Shown in pieces: positions 6,819-15,122 of a DNA stretch of 28,628 nucleotides. Made by a program: the position numbers and the translations under genes. This DNA comes from Bacillota bacterium (lineage in GTDB: Bacteria > Bacillota > Clostridia > Oscillospirales > Acutalibacteraceae). Every line of letters begins with the position of its first letter. The stretch's first letter is position 1. Location: contig JAEZFF010000074.1 in assembly GCA_023417635.1 (NCBI GenBank), positions 1-28,628 on the forward strand, written 5' to 3'. The notes under the pieces were generated by a model, which searched no databases, was not told the origin of the DNA, and was given only the letters and a program-made list of their open reading frames with translations.

Positions 6819-7790
6819 TTATTTTCTACTGTCATCTGCGCCTTCCAGAGTTTCGGAAGTTGTCTTTTCAATCAGGAAACGCGGGCGTGCCTTAACTTCA
6901 CCGTAAATTTTTCCAATGTATGTGCCAAGAATGCCCATTCCGGTAAGAAGGAGCCCGCCCAAAAGCCACAGCGACCAGATGCCGATAACCCACGCGGCAG
7001 TGCCGGCGGCAAAATGCGAAATGGCCGCCCATACTGTGCCAATCAGGCTGACAAAGGAAATGCAGATGCCGAGGTTAAAAAGCATTTTCAGTGGCTTTAC
7101 GCTGAAAGAGGTAATACCGTCTACGGCAAAAGCTACCATTTTTTTCAGCGGGTATTTTGATTCGCCCGCAAAACGTTCGTGCCGTGCATAGTACACAGAG
7201 TCGCTGCGGTAGCCAATAAGCGGAACGAGGCCGCGCAGAAAAAGGTTTACTTCACGGTAACCGCTTAAGGCGTTCAACGCGCGGCGGCTCATCAGGCGGT
7301 AGTCCGCGTGGTTGTAAACAAGGTTCACGCCGAGCTTTTCCATAAATCTGTAAAACAACAGCGCGGTTGACCGCTTAAAAAATGTGTCGGTGTCACGCTT
7401 ACTGCGCACACCGTAAACAACGTCGCAGCCTTCCAGAAATTTTTTCACGAATTCGTCCAGGACTTCCACATCATCCTGCAGGTCCGCGTCCAGGCTGATG
7501 GCGCAGTCGGCGTATTTGCGTGCGGTCATTAAGCCGGCCAGCAGGGCGTTCTGGTGCCCCCGGTTATGTGCGAGCTTGATGCCGGAAACAAGTTCATTTT
7601 TCCGGCTGAATTCAGAAATCAACTTCCATGTTGCGTCGCGGCTACCGTCATCGACCAGAAGCATACGGCTTCCGGTGTCCGCAAGGCCCGCGTCATTCAT
7701 AGACTTCAGCTTTTTTGTAAGGCGTTTTACCGTTTCTGGCAGAACTTTTTCTTCGTTATAGCAAGGGATGACAAGGTAAATAACTGGCAT
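6819..7790 (-). CDS. GT2 polyprenyl-phosphate glycosyltransferase, CsbB/GtrB/DPM1-like
   Basis: Membrane-bound family 2 glycosyltransferase, 323 residues. It is expected to move a sugar from a nucleotide donor to undecaprenyl phosphate on the cytoplasmic face. The N-terminal GT-A domain shows VIPCYNEEKVLPET (residues 6-19), VDDGSRDATW and the metal-site motif SLDADLQDD; two hydrophobic segments near residues 230-290 match the CsbB/GtrB topology. ATG at 7790 with GGAGG 7 nt upstream. The gene starts 3 nt after the YfhO-family gene ends, so they are translationally linked. In B. subtilis, CsbB charges the lipid carrier with GlcNAc for YfhO; that role here is inference, and the sugar is unknown. 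Confidence 0.92.
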   Translation of the reverse strand: MPVIYLVIPCYNEEKVLPETVKRLTKKLKSMNDAGLADTGSRMLLVDDGSRDATWKLISEFSRKNELVSGIKLAHNRGHQNALLAGLMTARKYADCAISLDADLQDDVEVLDEFVKKFLEGCDVVYGVRSKRDTDTFFKRSTALLFYRFMEKLGVNLVYNHADYRLMSRRALNALSGYREVNLFLRGLVPLIGYRSDSVYYARHERFAGESKYPLKKMVAFAVDGITSFSVKPLKMLFNLGICISFVSLIGTVWAAISHFAAGTAAWVIGIWSLWLLGGLLLTGMGILGTYIGKIYGEVKARPRFLIEKTTSETLEGADDSRK

Positions 7791-7793
7791 GAC

Positions 7794-10202
7794 TTAACCT
7801 CCAATATTTTCTGTTTGCTCCATATTTGCAGCTGCTTCTTCTTTGCGCTTCTTTGTTTTGGAACGTGTGCAGTACCAGTAGAGCAGGAAGAGAAGCGCGC
7901 CGCTGGCGGTGACCGCCGCGCCAAGTTTCACCCCGGGGGTCTGGTAGTTAAAGCGGATGGATGACGTCCCTTTCGGCACTTTCACCGCCATAAACCCGAC
8001 GTTCGATTGGATAATGGGAACGCTTTGGCCGTTTACCTTCGCACTCCATCCGCTTTCCCAAGGAACGCTGAAAAAGACGAGCCGGTCGGTCGAAGAAGTG
8101 AACTGTGCTGAAAAGCCGCCGTTGTCGTGGGTGAAGGAAGAGCATGACGTTGCTTTGCGTGCGGAGCAGTCGCTGAAATAAGCTTCTTTTGTGTATTGCT
8201 GGGATTCTGTGTTCAGGTGCTGCAGGATTCCGGCATATTTTGCTGCGTCTTTGTCTTCCAGCACAATGGCTTTCAGCAGGACAAGATGCCGGTCACCCTG
8301 CGAGATGCTGTTATATTCTGAACGGGTGATGTAGGAATCGTAGCTGAACCCCATGGGAATATAATAGTCATTTTGGTAAATGCGGCAGCCGTTCTGCGTT
8401 GCGTAGTAGCTCCAGCCCGGCATGGTTGCCGTACTCGATTCGGCAACAAAGTCTTTCCCAGTCGGGGGGTCAAAAAGCCAACGGCAGCTTGTAAGGCCGC
8501 GCAGCCCATAAACAGAGGCATCCGGCCGCGAACCGACGTCACGCTGGACGCCTATCGTCGGGTAAAATTCCATAATAGAGCCGGGCACAATGCTGTGAAA
8601 CGCCTGGATGGTTGGCATCTGCCAGTACATCGCCTGGTTGTCCATGCCGTCGTAGACGTCAATGCGGCTGAATGCGGTGCTGTCTGGCAAATGGATGCTG
8701 TCGCTGCCATTCAGCGAGTGCGGGATAATCCATGCGTGTGTGTCGTCGCTCTGCGTTTTTCCGAGTGCAATAAAGAATGAAGCGTAAATTACCGAAACAA
8801 GCACAATACCAACCGTGCAGTTTCGAAGAAACTTCTGCCGGTCGCGCTTATAGTACTGGAAGATGATAACCATAAGCGCAAGGCTCAGCAAAGCAATGGC
8901 AACGTAAGACCAGAACCGGGTAGGGTAGTCTTCCAGCCCGAAAACGGTATCTTTTCCGCCGCTGCCATTGTCGATTGTTTTGGGCATGAGGCCGATTGGC
9001 AGAGCGATGCCGAGGGTAATGCCTAAAGTCCAATGTACGGCACGCTTCCAGTTCGTGCCGGTGTTTTGCAGCGCAAAAACGGTTGCAAGCGACATCATCA
9101 GTGTAAGCATATAATACCAGCGCGCGTAGTAAGCCATGTTGAAAAGCTGGAACGCCGCGTTCAGCACCGGAACAAATGCCATGAAGAAAAGGATGCAAAG
9201 AAGCGTTTTCAGCCAGCTCCTTTTGCGGAAGTGGAGAAAAGCAATTACGCCGCTCATGCTGAACAGCGGCAGCCATGCGCCGAGGGAAGCCCATTTCGCT
9301 TCGGAATTCGGCGTAAAGTTGGGCCGTGCCGGAATATCCGGCGGGAAGAAGAAACACTCCAGAATGTGAATGTAGCGCTGGTTGTAATCGTAAAGCAGCG
9401 CATTCCAGCCGCTTGGAAAGTTGTTAAGGCGTGGATTCTGCGTTACGGCGAGTATGGTTGGCACCAGCATGACGCAGGCACACAGCACGCCAATGACGGA
9501 TTCACAGAAAAGGAGCAGAAAGTCGCGCACGCTGATGCTCCAGCTGCCAGAAAGTACGCGCACAATCCAGTAGATGATGAGGAAAACGACCTGCCCCACA
9601 AAAAAGTAGTAGTTTGAGGTACAGCTCAGAAACACGGTAAAGGCAAAAAGGCACCTGCGGTGGTTGTACATATATTCATCCAGTGCCCAAAGCATCAGGG
9701 GGAAAAAGATAATTGCTTCGTGAAAGTGGTTAAAAAAGATATTATAGATGGAAAAACCCGAAAAAGCATACAAAAGCGCGCCGATAATGGCATAATCGGG
9801 GTGGGAAACATAGCGGCGCAGGAAAAGATAAGAGGTAAGCGCCGCGCAGCCGAACTTTAGAATCAGCAGCGGACCCATCAGGTGCGGCACCATCCAACTT
9901 GGGAAAGGGATGGTCAGCCAGAAAAACGGGCTGCCCAGAAGATAGAAGGAGTAGGAACCCATGAAATTTGCACCCAGGTCGGTTGTCCAGTTCCAGCCCC
10001 AGTTTCCGCTGCGCACAGCGTCATGGCACATCTGGTAAAAGGGTACCTGCTGTACATTGAAATCCCCGTAAAAAAGAAAATATCCGTTGTCAAATAAAAT
10101 AAAGGGCAGGAAGAAAAGAAGCGCTGTTCCCAAACCGTACAAAAATGCCTTACGGCAGTAGTAGCCGGCTTTTATGCCCCGCAGATCATGCATCTCTGTC
10201 AC
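7794..10202 (-). CDS. yfhO: YfhO-family multi-pass membrane glycosyltransferase
   Basis: 802 residues, roughly a dozen membrane helices and a large extracellular region near the C-terminus. The first extracellular loop contains YGDFNVQQVPFY, typical of the YfhO family, where acidic residues in this loop are likely catalytic. The C-terminal end has the family-typical VNGQ...GFMAVKVPKG...IRFNYQTPG block followed by a last helix. YfhO proteins are GT-C enzymes that use a polyprenyl-linked sugar to glycosylate envelope polymers such as lipoteichoic acid. Start is GTG at 10202 with GGGGAGG 7 nt upstream; an ATG three codons later is possible but less well spaced. The carrier-charging GT2 gene follows immediately. 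No gtcA-like flippase is adjacent. Confidence 0.88.
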   Translation of the reverse strand: MTEMHDLRGIKAGYYCRKAFLYGLGTALLFFLPFILFDNGYFLFYGDFNVQQVPFYQMCHDAVRSGNWGWNWTTDLGANFMGSYSFYLLGSPFFWLTIPFPSWMVPHLMGPLLILKFGCAALTSYLFLRRYVSHPDYAIIGALLYAFSGFSIYNIFFNHFHEAIIFFPLMLWALDEYMYNHRRCLFAFTVFLSCTSNYYFFVGQVVFLIIYWIVRVLSGSWSISVRDFLLLFCESVIGVLCACVMLVPTILAVTQNPRLNNFPSGWNALLYDYNQRYIHILECFFFPPDIPARPNFTPNSEAKWASLGAWLPLFSMSGVIAFLHFRKRSWLKTLLCILFFMAFVPVLNAAFQLFNMAYYARWYYMLTLMMSLATVFALQNTGTNWKRAVHWTLGITLGIALPIGLMPKTIDNGSGGKDTVFGLEDYPTRFWSYVAIALLSLALMVIIFQYYKRDRQKFLRNCTVGIVLVSVIYASFFIALGKTQSDDTHAWIIPHSLNGSDSIHLPDSTAFSRIDVYDGMDNQAMYWQMPTIQAFHSIVPGSIMEFYPTIGVQRDVGSRPDASVYGLRGLTSCRWLFDPPTGKDFVAESSTATMPGWSYYATQNGCRIYQNDYYIPMGFSYDSYITRSEYNSISQGDRHLVLLKAIVLEDKDAAKYAGILQHLNTESQQYTKEAYFSDCSARKATSCSSFTHDNGGFSAQFTSSTDRLVFFSVPWESGWSAKVNGQSVPIIQSNVGFMAVKVPKGTSSIRFNYQTPGVKLGAAVTASGALLFLLYWYCTRSKTKKRKEEAAANMEQTENIGG

Positions 10203-10250
10203 CGTGCTGCCTCCCCAGAATTATTTTAAAAAATAATATAAGTATTTGTA

Positions 10251-10278
10251 ATTATATCACACTGTTTTGTCCAAACAA
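10251..10278 (-). promoter_or_regulatory. Sigma-A promoter of yfhO operon
   Basis: Minus strand: -35 TTGTTT (10273-10278), 16-nt spacer, perfect -10 TATAAT (10251-10256), about 50 nt upstream of the GTG start, in an AT-rich divergent intergenic region shared with the YfbR-like gene. I could not place a clear promoter for the plus-strand gene. Confidence 0.65.
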
Positions 10279-10379
10279 TGTATAAAAAAGTGAAAGTTAT
10301 AAATTTGTTATTGAATTTTGGCTGGAAACCTTTAGGATGAGAAAAGGAATGAAAAGAGCGAGAGGAGCCTGAAAAAGTC

Positions 10380-10961
10380 ATGTACCATTTTTTTGCGATG
10401 CTTTCCCGTATGAAAAATATCTGCCGCTGGGGCCTTATGCGAAACACACGGGATGAAAACCTGTGTGAGCACAGTTTTGAAACGGCTGTGATAGCCCATG
10501 CCCTTGCCGTGCTGCGCAACCGGCGCTTCGGTGGCCATGTGAATGCGGAGCGTACCGCCCTGCTTGCGCTGTTCCACGATTCAACCGAGATTGTGACCGG
10601 CGATATGCCAACGCCTGTAAAATATTATAACCCGGAGATCCGAGCGGCTTACCGCAAAGTGGAAGAAGCCGCACGCACCCGCCTGCTTGGTTTTTTGCCG
10701 GATGACCTGCGCCCCGAGTACCGCCCTTTGCTGGGCGAACCGCTGGACTCCGACCGTGAACTGCTTCCGCTTGTGAAGGCGGCGGACAAGCTCTCTGCCG
10801 TAATAAAATGTGTAGAAGAGCAGCGCATGGGCAACAGCGAGTTCGCAAGCGCTGAAACGACTTTGCGCAAAGCAGTGGAAGACCTGCATTTACCTGAAGC
10901 GGACTGCTTCGTACAGGAGTTCCTGCCTTCCTACAGCCTGACGCTCGATGAGCAGAAATAG
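10380..10961 (+). CDS. yfbR: HD-domain 5'-deoxynucleotidase, YfbR-like
   Basis: 193-residue metal-dependent HD hydrolase close in length to YfbR, which removes phosphate from 5'-deoxyribonucleoside monophosphates. Visible motifs: Arg24 and ENLCEHS with His31; the HD pair His66-Asp67 in LFHDSTEIVTGDMPTPVKYY, which is the strong family block; and a distal Asp in VKAADKLSAV. The ATG at 10380 has GAGGAG about 12 nt upstream. It stands alone between the divergent yfhO operon and the LCP genes, and a new promoter begins right after its stop, so it is probably a single-gene unit in dNTP-pool housekeeping. Family call is strong; exact substrate not proven. Confidence 0.9.
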   Translation: MYHFFAMLSRMKNICRWGLMRNTRDENLCEHSFETAVIAHALAVLRNRRFGGHVNAERTALLALFHDSTEIVTGDMPTPVKYYNPEIRAAYRKVEEAARTRLLGFLPDDLRPEYRPLLGEPLDSDRELLPLVKAADKLSAVIKCVEEQRMGNSEFASAETTLRKAVEDLHLPEADCFVQEFLPSYSLTLDEQK

Positions 10962-10968
10962 AATTATG

Positions 10969-10997
10969 TTTACGAATTGAAAAATGAGGAATATAAT
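10969..10997 (+). promoter_or_regulatory. Sigma-A promoter of first LCP gene
   Basis: -35 TTTACG (10969-10974), 17-nt spacer, perfect -10 TATAAT (10992-10997). The leader to the GTG start is about 85 nt. Layout nearly matches the promoter of the second LCP gene. Confidence 0.75.
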
Positions 10998-11085
10998 ATA
11001 AAAAAAGATTTCGAGTAATTCTGTTTGGGCGGCTGTGCAGTTCCGGCAGGATGCTCAAAACAGCGTCAGAAAGGATGTGGTACAG

Positions 11086-12135
11086 GTGAAAAGTAAAAAG
11101 CTCAGACTTGTACGGAACCTGGTTATTTTAATTTTCAGCCTGATTTTTCTTGCAGGCGGAGGAGCCTGCCTTTACACCGATCAGCTTTTAAATAAAATCA
11201 AATTTTCTCCGGACAGCGGCAGCTCCCAGGCGGGGCCGCAGATTCAGTTTAATACCGGCTCAGACAATGCGGTAAATGCGAAAGCAGGCATGATAGGCGG
11301 CCTGTACCGCGACGATGCAATTATTAACGTCCTTTTGCTCGGTGCGGATGATTACCAGAAGAACGACACGGGCCGCAGCGACAGTATGCTTCTCGTTTCC
11401 ATTGACACGCGCCACAAAAAGCTGAAAATCACTTCTTTTATGCGTGATATGTATGTTCCCATACCCGGCATTGGCAGCACCAAGCTGTGCCACGCGTACA
11501 GCCTTGGCGGCGGTGACGTAAAAGGCGCGCGCAAAGTTGTTTCCACGCTGGAAACCAACTTTGGCATCGACATTGACCGCTATGCGCTTATTCATATTTC
11601 CGCGTTTCCGAAAATTATTGACCGGCTTGGCGGCGTTGAGATTACCCTTACGGATGAGAAAAACAGCGACGGCATTTCCGAAGCCGGGCTTATTAACGCT
11701 TATTCCCGCGACAGTAGGCAGGTGCATACCGGGGTCAACAATCTTTCGGGCCTGCAGGCACTTTACTATTCCCGTATCCGTGAAATCGGCAACGACCAGG
11801 GACGCACAGAACGGCAGCGGAAAGTCTTTACAAGCCTTGTGGACAAACTGAAAAAATCAAGCCTTGGGGATTTGAACGCCGCACTGGCCGACGTGCTGCC
11901 GCTTGTAACAACCAACATGACGAAAAATGAAGTTGTTTCCATGGCGGCAAACTCCCTTACGTACCTTCATTACCCGGTTGCCCAGCACCGAGTGCCAACC
12001 GAGGGCGAATACTGGGATGTCAAGGACAGCGAGGGAAACTGGAAATGGCTTGGCATCGACACGGAAAAATGCCGGAGCAGTTTTGCAAAATTTATTTTCG
12101 AAGATGACATTCCTACGGGAAACTATCCTGGATAA
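11086..12135 (+). CDS. LytR-CpsA-Psr (LCP) family cell-wall polymer ligase, copy 1
   Basis: Membrane-anchored enzyme of the family that attaches teichoic-acid-like or capsular polymers from their lipid carrier to peptidoglycan. 349 residues from the chosen start: a short basic N-terminus, one signal-anchor helix (about residues 7-28), then an extracellular LCP domain with LLLGADDY, GRSDSMLLVSIDTRH, ITSFMRDMYV, the GVEI core and REIGNDQGRTERQRK. Conserved Arg and Asp residues for pyrophosphate and metal binding are present. I chose GTG at 11086 (AAAGGA 10 nt upstream) rather than an upstream GTG at 11035, because the paralogue begins with the same VKSKKL at its own well-placed ribosome site. 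A near-identical gene follows; each has its own promoter. Confidence 0.92.
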   Translation: MKSKKLRLVRNLVILIFSLIFLAGGGACLYTDQLLNKIKFSPDSGSSQAGPQIQFNTGSDNAVNAKAGMIGGLYRDDAIINVLLLGADDYQKNDTGRSDSMLLVSIDTRHKKLKITSFMRDMYVPIPGIGSTKLCHAYSLGGGDVKGARKVVSTLETNFGIDIDRYALIHISAFPKIIDRLGGVEITLTDEKNSDGISEAGLINAYSRDSRQVHTGVNNLSGLQALYYSRIREIGNDQGRTERQRKVFTSLVDKLKKSSLGDLNAALADVLPLVTTNMTKNEVVSMAANSLTYLHYPVAQHRVPTEGEYWDVKDSEGNWKWLGIDTEKCRSSFAKFIFEDDIPTGNYPG

Positions 12136-12155
12136 TTTTTCATCGAGTCATGGGT

Positions 12156-12187
12156 AGGCGGCATCCCGAAAGTGAGTTGCCTTTTTT
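12156..12187 (+). terminator. Probable terminator after first LCP gene
   Basis: AGGCGGC (12156-12162) can pair with GTTGCCT (12176-12182 region) including two G-U pairs, followed by seven T. The stem is weak but the U-tract is long. Confidence 0.6.
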
Positions 12188-12202
12188 TCGTTGTTTTTTC
12201 TG

Positions 12203-12231
12203 TTTACATTTCAAAAGATGGGGTATATAAT
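12203..12231 (+). promoter_or_regulatory. Sigma-A promoter of second LCP gene
   Basis: -35 TTTACA (12203-12208), 17-nt spacer, perfect -10 TATAAT (12226-12231), 68 nt before the GTG start. Together with the terminator upstream this makes the second copy an independent transcription unit. Confidence 0.8.
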
Positions 12232-12299
12232 ACACTAAAATGGGTCTTTGTGTTAAAAGTTACGTTTCATAACTGTTTTATATTATGAGGAATGATACT

Positions 12300-13349
12300 G
12301 TGAAAAGTAAAAAGCTGATGCTGATTCGGAATATTATTATTCTGGTCTTCAGCCTCATTTTCTTGGTGGGCGGGTGCACTTGCCTTTACGCCGACCAGCT
12401 TTTGAATAAAATCAAATATACCCCCGACATTGGCAGTTCACAGGCGGGGCCTGCATTGCAGTTTAATGCCGGCAATGGCTCCAGCAGCAACACCAGTGCG
12501 AAAGCCGGTATTATCGGCGGGATGTATCACGATGATGCCATTATTAACATCCTGATGCTCGGAACGGATGATTACCAGAAAGACGATGTGGGACGCAGTG
12601 ACAGTATGCTGCTCGTTTCCATTGACACGCGCCATAACAAGCTGAAAATCACTTCTTTTATGCGTGACCTGTATGTCGCCATACCAGGGATTGGCAGCAA
12701 TAAGCTGAACGCTGCCTACAGCCTTGCCGGCGGCAGGGAAAAGGGTGCACGTAAAGTTGTTACGACACTGGAAGCCAATTTTGGTATCGACATCGACCGC
12801 TATGTCATCGTCGACTTTTCAGCATTCCCAAAAATTATTGACCGTCTCGGCGGGGTCGAAATCAACCTTACCAATGAAACAAACAGCGACGGGATTACCG
12901 AAGCCGGAATTATTAACGCGTATTCCGGCGACAGCAAACAGGTACATACCGGGTTAAACAATTTGGACGGGCTTCAGGCACGCTATTATACGCGCATACG
13001 GGAAATCGGCAACGACTTTGAGCGTACGGAGCGCCAGCGCAAAGTCTTTACAAGCCTTGTAAAAAAGCTGAAGTCTGCCAGTCTTCCAACCATTTATGGT
13101 GTTTTGGCCGATACGCTGAACGACATTACCACAAACATGACAAAGGACGAAATCGTGTCCATGGCTTCCAATTCGCTGACTTACCTGCATTACCCGGTTG
13201 CTCAGGACCGTGTGCCGCGGGATGGTGAGTACACACCCAAAACGCTTGATGTAGGCGCCTGCCTTGTGCCGAATCTTACGAAAAGCCGCGACTCGTTCAC
13301 AAAATTTATTTTTGAAAATGATATTCCAACAGGAACCTACACCCCATGA
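12300..13349 (+). CDS. LytR-CpsA-Psr (LCP) family cell-wall polymer ligase, copy 2
   Basis: 349 residues, exactly the length of the preceding LCP protein and aligning with it end to end with only a short shift in the linker after the anchor helix. It has the same signal anchor, LCP core (GRSDSMLLVSIDTRH, ITSFMRDLYV, REIGNDFERTERQRK) and C-terminal FIFENDIPTGTY. Substitutions fall mainly in the linker, around the putative acceptor-binding loop and near the C-terminus. Start is GTG at 12300, with ATGAGGA 8 nt upstream; an ATG at 12285 has no ribosome site because it overlaps that site itself. Probably a tandem duplicate that ligates a different polymer or responds to different conditions; this is inference. 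Confidence 0.92.
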   Translation: MKSKKLMLIRNIIILVFSLIFLVGGCTCLYADQLLNKIKYTPDIGSSQAGPALQFNAGNGSSSNTSAKAGIIGGMYHDDAIINILMLGTDDYQKDDVGRSDSMLLVSIDTRHNKLKITSFMRDLYVAIPGIGSNKLNAAYSLAGGREKGARKVVTTLEANFGIDIDRYVIVDFSAFPKIIDRLGGVEINLTNETNSDGITEAGIINAYSGDSKQVHTGLNNLDGLQARYYTRIREIGNDFERTERQRKVFTSLVKKLKSASLPTIYGVLADTLNDITTNMTKDEIVSMASNSLTYLHYPVAQDRVPRDGEYTPKTLDVGACLVPNLTKSRDSFTKFIFENDIPTGTYTP

Positions 13350-13370
13350 ACCCTGAAATTTATTAAAAGG

Positions 13371-13406
13371 AAAAGCCGCACAGCTGGATGCCGTGCGGCT
13401 TTTTTT
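13371..13406 (+). terminator. Strong terminator after LCP copy 2, abutting the next ribosome site
   Basis: AAAAGCCGCAC (13371-13381) pairs with GTGCGGCTTTT (13393-13403) across an 11-nt loop, then a run of T to 13406. The ribosome site AAGGAG of the decarboxylase-like gene begins at 13407, so any transcript of that gene from upstream must read through this hairpin. Confidence 0.9.
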
Positions 13407-13425
13407 AAGGAGTCTGCCCAAAATT

Positions 13426-14709
13426 ATGTCTGCACCATTGTATGAAGCACTTCTGCGCCATAAAAGTCTTAACCGCTCGTCGTTTCACACGCCCGGCCAT
13501 AAAAACAATCTACAGGCGCTGCCACCAGACCTGTATTCGCTCGATTTTACTGAACTCCCGGATACTGACAGCCTTTTTGACGCGGCAGGACCCATCCGGC
13601 AAGCAGAACAGCTTGCCTCACAATTTTTCGGAACAGCGCGCACTTGCCTTTCTGCGGGGGGCTGTACTCTCTGTATACAGGCGATGCTGCGCCTTGCCGC
13701 GCCGCAGGGCGGGAAAGTGCTTTGCTCGCGTGTGATCCACCGGGGAGCGGTAAACGCAATGGCCTTGCTTGGGCTGGAACCCGTCTGGGCCATGCCGAAG
13801 GATGTCCTTTCTAATATACAGGAACACACGGATGTAAAGGCTGTTTACATTACGAGCCCGAATTATTACGGCCAGCTGATGGATGTGCCGGCCCTTTCCA
13901 CTGCCTGCAGGAGAAAAAACCTTCCGCTGCTTGTGGACTGTGCCCACGGTGCGCAGCTGATGTTTACGGAACCCAAGCTGCACCCGCTTTCCCTTGGTGC
14001 GGCGATGACAGCGGATTCCGCACATAAAACCCTAGGCGTGCTTACGGGCGGTGCATGGCTGAATATCGGCGACACACGCTATGCGGAAGGCGCAAAGCAG
14101 GCGATGGCGCTGTTCGGCTCCACAAGCCCGTCTTACCCGATTATGGCTTCGCTGGATTATGCCCGTGAATGGCTGCAGGCGCACCCAGGCGCGTTCCTGC
14201 CGCTGCAGCAGAGAGTATCAGAAATCCGCGCGCTGGCGCAAAGCCGCGGGATTGCGCTTCCTGCGGGCCTGTGCGACCCCACACGCATTACGCTGAAAAC
14301 TGCATCCATTGGCGTGACGGGAACCCGTGCGGCAGAAATTTTCCGCAGGATGGGCGTTGAGCCGGAATATGCCGACGAGGCCTATCTTGTGCTGATAGCT
14401 ACGCCGTTTAATACGCCGGAAGATTTCCGCCGCGTGGAAGAGGCTGTCAAGACCCTGCCTGCCAGCTGCCCATTGCCGGAGCATCCACCTCTGCCGCCTT
14501 TGCCGCCGGTTGCTGCCAGCCTGCGCGAAGCAATTTTTGCCCCCGCCAAAGCCGTTGCGCTGAAAGACGCCGTTGGCCGCATTGCCGCGGAAGCGGCATG
14601 CCCGTGCCCGCCCGGTGTGCCCGCTGTTATGCCGGGCGAACGAGTTACGCCGGAGGCGGCGGAGTTTTTGCGCGGGTATGGCTTTTTACAGCTTAAAGTG
14701 CTAGAATAA
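13426..14709 (+). CDS. Orn/Lys/Arg decarboxylase family PLP enzyme (YaaO-like)
   Basis: 427-residue fold-type I PLP enzyme, shorter than YaaO/SpeA relatives (about 480-490). Family marks: HTPGHKNN (21-28), DCAHGAQ (171-177) where the usual second histidine of DEAHGAH is replaced by Gln, PLP lysine Lys201 in DSAHKTLG, and the C-terminal PCPPGVPAVMPGERVT block. A basic amino acid decarboxylase, probably for polyamine synthesis, is the natural reading, but the substrate is not certain. I chose ATG at 13426 with AAGGAG 13 nt upstream; a GTG at 13393 lies inside the upstream terminator. It heads a neighbourhood matching Bacillus yaaO-darA-holB-ricT, without tmk. Confidence 0.88.
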   Translation: MSAPLYEALLRHKSLNRSSFHTPGHKNNLQALPPDLYSLDFTELPDTDSLFDAAGPIRQAEQLASQFFGTARTCLSAGGCTLCIQAMLRLAAPQGGKVLCSRVIHRGAVNAMALLGLEPVWAMPKDVLSNIQEHTDVKAVYITSPNYYGQLMDVPALSTACRRKNLPLLVDCAHGAQLMFTEPKLHPLSLGAAMTADSAHKTLGVLTGGAWLNIGDTRYAEGAKQAMALFGSTSPSYPIMASLDYAREWLQAHPGAFLPLQQRVSEIRALAQSRGIALPAGLCDPTRITLKTASIGVTGTRAAEIFRRMGVEPEYADEAYLVLIATPFNTPEDFRRVEEAVKTLPASCPLPEHPPLPPLPPVAASLREAIFAPAKAVALKDAVGRIAAEAACPCPPGVPAVMPGERVTPEAAEFLRGYGFLQLKVLE

Positions 14710-14798
14710 AAGTGTTCATATCGTAAAAAAACTGCATACTAATAAACTGTAGGAATATAGAATCCGAAAGAGCGCTGTAGGCGCGGGAGGGATTTCAT

Positions 14799-15122
14799 AT
14801 GAAACTTGTCATGGCAATCGTGGGGAGCGACGACAGCGCCAATGTAGCCGAAGCTCTTACCAAAGACGGCTTTTCCGTTACAAAGCTGGCAACGACGGGC
14901 GGCTTCCTGAAATCCGGGAACACCACGTTTATCGTTGGAACCGACGATGACAAGGTTGACCGCGTAATTGACATTGTTTCTGAGCAAAGCCGCCGCCGTA
15001 CGCAGCTTGTGCCGAACACAGCTACAATGGACATGGGAATGTACTCCGCCTACCCGGTGGAAGTCACGGTTGGCGGCTCAACAATTTTCGTGCTGCCTGT
15101 AGAGCGTTTTGAAAAAGTATGA
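14799..15122 (+). CDS. darA: PII-like cyclic-di-AMP receptor DarA (PstA/YaaQ)
   Basis: 107-residue cytoplasmic PII-like trimer protein that binds c-di-AMP in Firmicutes. The sequence follows the family closely: MKLVMAIV at the start, KLATTGGFLKSGNTTFIVG (about 28-46) covering the ligand-binding loop, and the C-terminal GGSTIFVLPVERFEKV. ATG at 14799 with GGGAGG 8 nt upstream, preceded by a small GCGC/GCGC hairpin. Its stop overlaps the holB start (ATGA), so the two are translationally coupled. In Bacillus this gene sits in the same context; its downstream partner remains unknown. Confidence 0.95.
   Translation: MKLVMAIVGSDDSANVAEALTKDGFSVTKLATTGGFLKSGNTTFIVGTDDDKVDRVIDIVSEQSRRRTQLVPNTATMDMGMYSAYPVEVTVGGSTIFVLPVERFEKV

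Noticed and set aside
11035..11085. Longer N-terminus for LCP copy 1
   Set aside because: The paralogue shows that the protein begins at VKSKK; the 17 extra residues have no counterpart there.
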